Assembly: GCA_021927905.1 (NCBI GenBank)
Contig: BLLK01000074.1
Coordinates: 62,001-126,000 of the forward strand
Source of the DNA: Chaetoceros tenuissimus
Lineage: Eukaryota > Bacillariophyta > Thalassiosirophyceae > Chaetocerotales > Chaetocerotaceae
DNA: 64,000 nt
Direction of reading: 5' to 3'
Below, piece by piece: positions 62,408-64,000 of the stretch. Each line of letters starts with the position of its first letter. Within the stretch, counting starts at the first letter, position 1. The notes under the pieces were generated by a model. It ran no database searches and had not been told where the DNA came from. It worked only from the letters and a program-made list of their open reading frames with translations. Position numbers and translations under genes: made by a program.

Positions 62408-62994
62408 TCTTAACTTGGATTGTAGCTATGAATGATGGTGCCTTGGAGTGAGTTGTGATTATGTATTGTATTGGAAATACGTAAAAGGAATAGGTGCATC
62501 AGTTTACATGAACAAATTATGAGGCGGTAGGGAAGGCGGAAGGCATTAATTATCCCAAAATATCCATCCTACCAAATCTACCGATCCTACTAGTCCTACA
62601 TCCCCCTATCCTCTCCCACGAACTACCTCGTCATTGGCCAATACAATAGTAATGCATGTATTGCTATAAAAGAGGTCATCCTGTGATTATGATTGAAAAT
62701 AAAACAACAACTCAGTCCCAAAACGATTGAAGGCATGTTGTGTTTTAGTAAAATTCTACCATCAATGCCCCATGGGAGCGAAAATTTTCACAGTTGACTT
62801 TTTTCATTGAAGAAAACAGAATTTTTGATGCAATGCTTTAAAATTACGTGTACTCATATGATACAGTAGTAGTAATAACTCGAGAAATAATTTCAAGAGA
62901 TTATGTGCTTGCATTGTTGGAATATGAAATGATTAAAAATAACTTCTACAATCACCTGCGGATTATGCATCAACGGTAAATCTAAACCCAAAGG
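62408..62994. other. intergenic
   Basis: No gene supported. It separates the 3' end of the aldo/keto-reductase-like gene from the start of the PDZ-FKBP gene. Confidence 0.5.
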
Positions 62995-63971
62995 TCATAA
63001 GTGGCGCTCTTCCGGATATTCGTCAAAACCGTCATCATTCCTATCCTCAAAAATCTTTCCATATTCCCGCCATTTCTTTTCTTCATCCAATGATGAGAAT
63101 CCCATTTTCATCCCACTCAAACATTCCACTAATTCATCTTCATCTCGTGCAGAATGAAGAACAAATTCTATCGGAGGTGAATGTATCGAACTAAATACAA
63201 ATGATAGACAATCTGAAGATGTAGGTGCATCTTCTGAACAAAATTCATCTTGACCATTTCCCAAACCGTCTTGTAAAGAATTCCATCTCGTAGATGTGAA
63301 GCAAATTACAGGTTTATCATTCTCTCTTGCAGCAGGTAAAGAAAGTTTCTCTGCAGCTTCTTTATGAGACATACCATAGCGTAACATCAGCACATCAATT
63401 TCAGGTACATTTGCTAGAATACTTCCGACCACATGACTATGAGTGGAGATACCAATATAGCGAACTTTGTCATCTTTGACCCACTGTCGAAGTGTTTGAT
63501 TGCATTCAACAATTCCGTTCCTATATCTGCTTTCGGATAATCATTATTATCTAAATTTTCTATTTCATCTGGAAGAACATATTCTAAAATAAATAAATCT
63601 AAGTACTCATTTCCACAATACTCGAGACAATCAGCTAATCTTTGATCCAGTGAAGCTATAAATCTACTAGTCCCTCCACCGGCTACAAATATATCTTCGC
63701 GATTGGTTCTGCATGCATCTTTGATACCATTCATAAAGTCTGGATATCGATGTGGGTTATAGTAAAAGAAAAAAGGAGCTATGCCTTCTTCTAATTCTTG
63801 AATGTAAAGTGAAGGCAAAGTGGACGGTTGAGTACTTCGAGCTGCTCCACCGAGACCATAACGAGCTATGGGCAGCCCTGACTTGGAAGTAAATCTTGTT
63901 GACGAAAATCCAAAGGCTTCACATGATGAAGAAGAGATTACAAGTACTGCTACCAATAGTTGTAGCAGCAT
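62995..63971 (-). pseudogene. aldo/keto-reductase-like gene with one frameshift
   Basis: The frame starts at 63971 with a signal peptide and CEAFGFSS site (plastid-type). It carries AKR-like blocks (LPIARYGLGG, YLDLFILEYV), shifts near 63540 and goes on in another frame with ESRYRNGIVECNQTLRQWV, KVRYIGIST, then MLRYGMSHKEAAEK, to the stop at 62995. YLDLFILEYV, then RxIGIS, fits the NADPH-dependent aldo/keto reductase barrel. The usual Tyr/Lys/His tetrad could not be confirmed. One single-base indel, with no splice sites. Pseudogene or sequence error; I cannot tell which. Confidence 0.6.
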
Positions 63972-64000
63972 GATCAGCTTCGTTTTGTGATGAAATATCT

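Noticed and set aside
1-64000. CRISPR arrays, insertion sequences, retroelements
   Set aside because: No regular spacer-repeat pattern, reverse transcriptase, integrase or transposase motif found; repeats are gene-linked duplications.

Overview
This window is nuclear DNA from a photosynthetic stramenopile, most likely a diatom. The base composition is AT-rich. Genes have few, short GT-AG introns (64-226 bp). At least seven predicted proteins start with a signal peptide followed by a Phe-containing ASAFAP-like site, the bipartite plastid presequence of complex red plastids: uroporphyrinogen decarboxylase, an HMBS-like protein, tocopherol cyclase, a PDZ-FKBP protein, an SDR, a DEAD-box helicase and a two-TM membrane protein. 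A Chaetoceros-like species is possible, but the species cannot be fixed from the sequence alone. No transposon, virus or CRISPR array was recognised.

Region 1 (about 1-20.5 kb) starts with a small membrane protein and then holds a lineage-type array of double-MYND-finger genes. Six are intact (460-463 aa, or 454 aa from the chosen start) and one is frameshifted. An eighth gene has a different body (TPR-like repeats plus one C-terminal MYND finger) but the same 5' and 3' flanks. The left members lie on +, the right three on -, around a central block with tRNA-Arg(TCG) and plastid uroporphyrinogen decarboxylase. A conserved upstream element of about 80 bp with a GGGACCAATAC core precedes seven of the eight genes, and one copy is orphaned.

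Region 2 (20.7-33.2 kb, mostly -) holds a type I membrane protein with propeller-like repeats, a plastid SDR with a twin-Arg lumen-type signal, a tandem pair of BTB-TLDc genes, a small Cys/Ala/Gly-rich secreted protein (+), and a three-exon gene for a five-TM protein with ten Notch-type LNR repeats and a C-type lectin domain.

Region 3 (33.6-49.2 kb) holds an HMBS-like protein without the cofactor cysteine, an isochorismatase-fold/TTL fusion, several unknown proteins, a frameshifted secreted-protein gene, a plastid DEAD-box/SAP helicase, and UFL1, the UFM1 E3 ligase (three exons).

Region 4 (50.4-64 kb) holds a secreted protein of about 1,607 aa (metallophosphatase, LamG-like, FG-GAP, ASPIC/UnbV), a four-exon EF-hand protein, a decayed coiled-coil secreted-protein gene, tocopherol cyclase, a PDZ-FKBP protein and a frameshifted aldo/keto-reductase-like gene. 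A 54-bp element is repeated upstream of three + strand genes here.

Apart from tetrapyrrole (UroD, HMBS-like) and tocopherol functions in the plastid, neighbours do not form obvious pathways. This is an ordinary eukaryotic gene neighbourhood with one strongly amplified local family.
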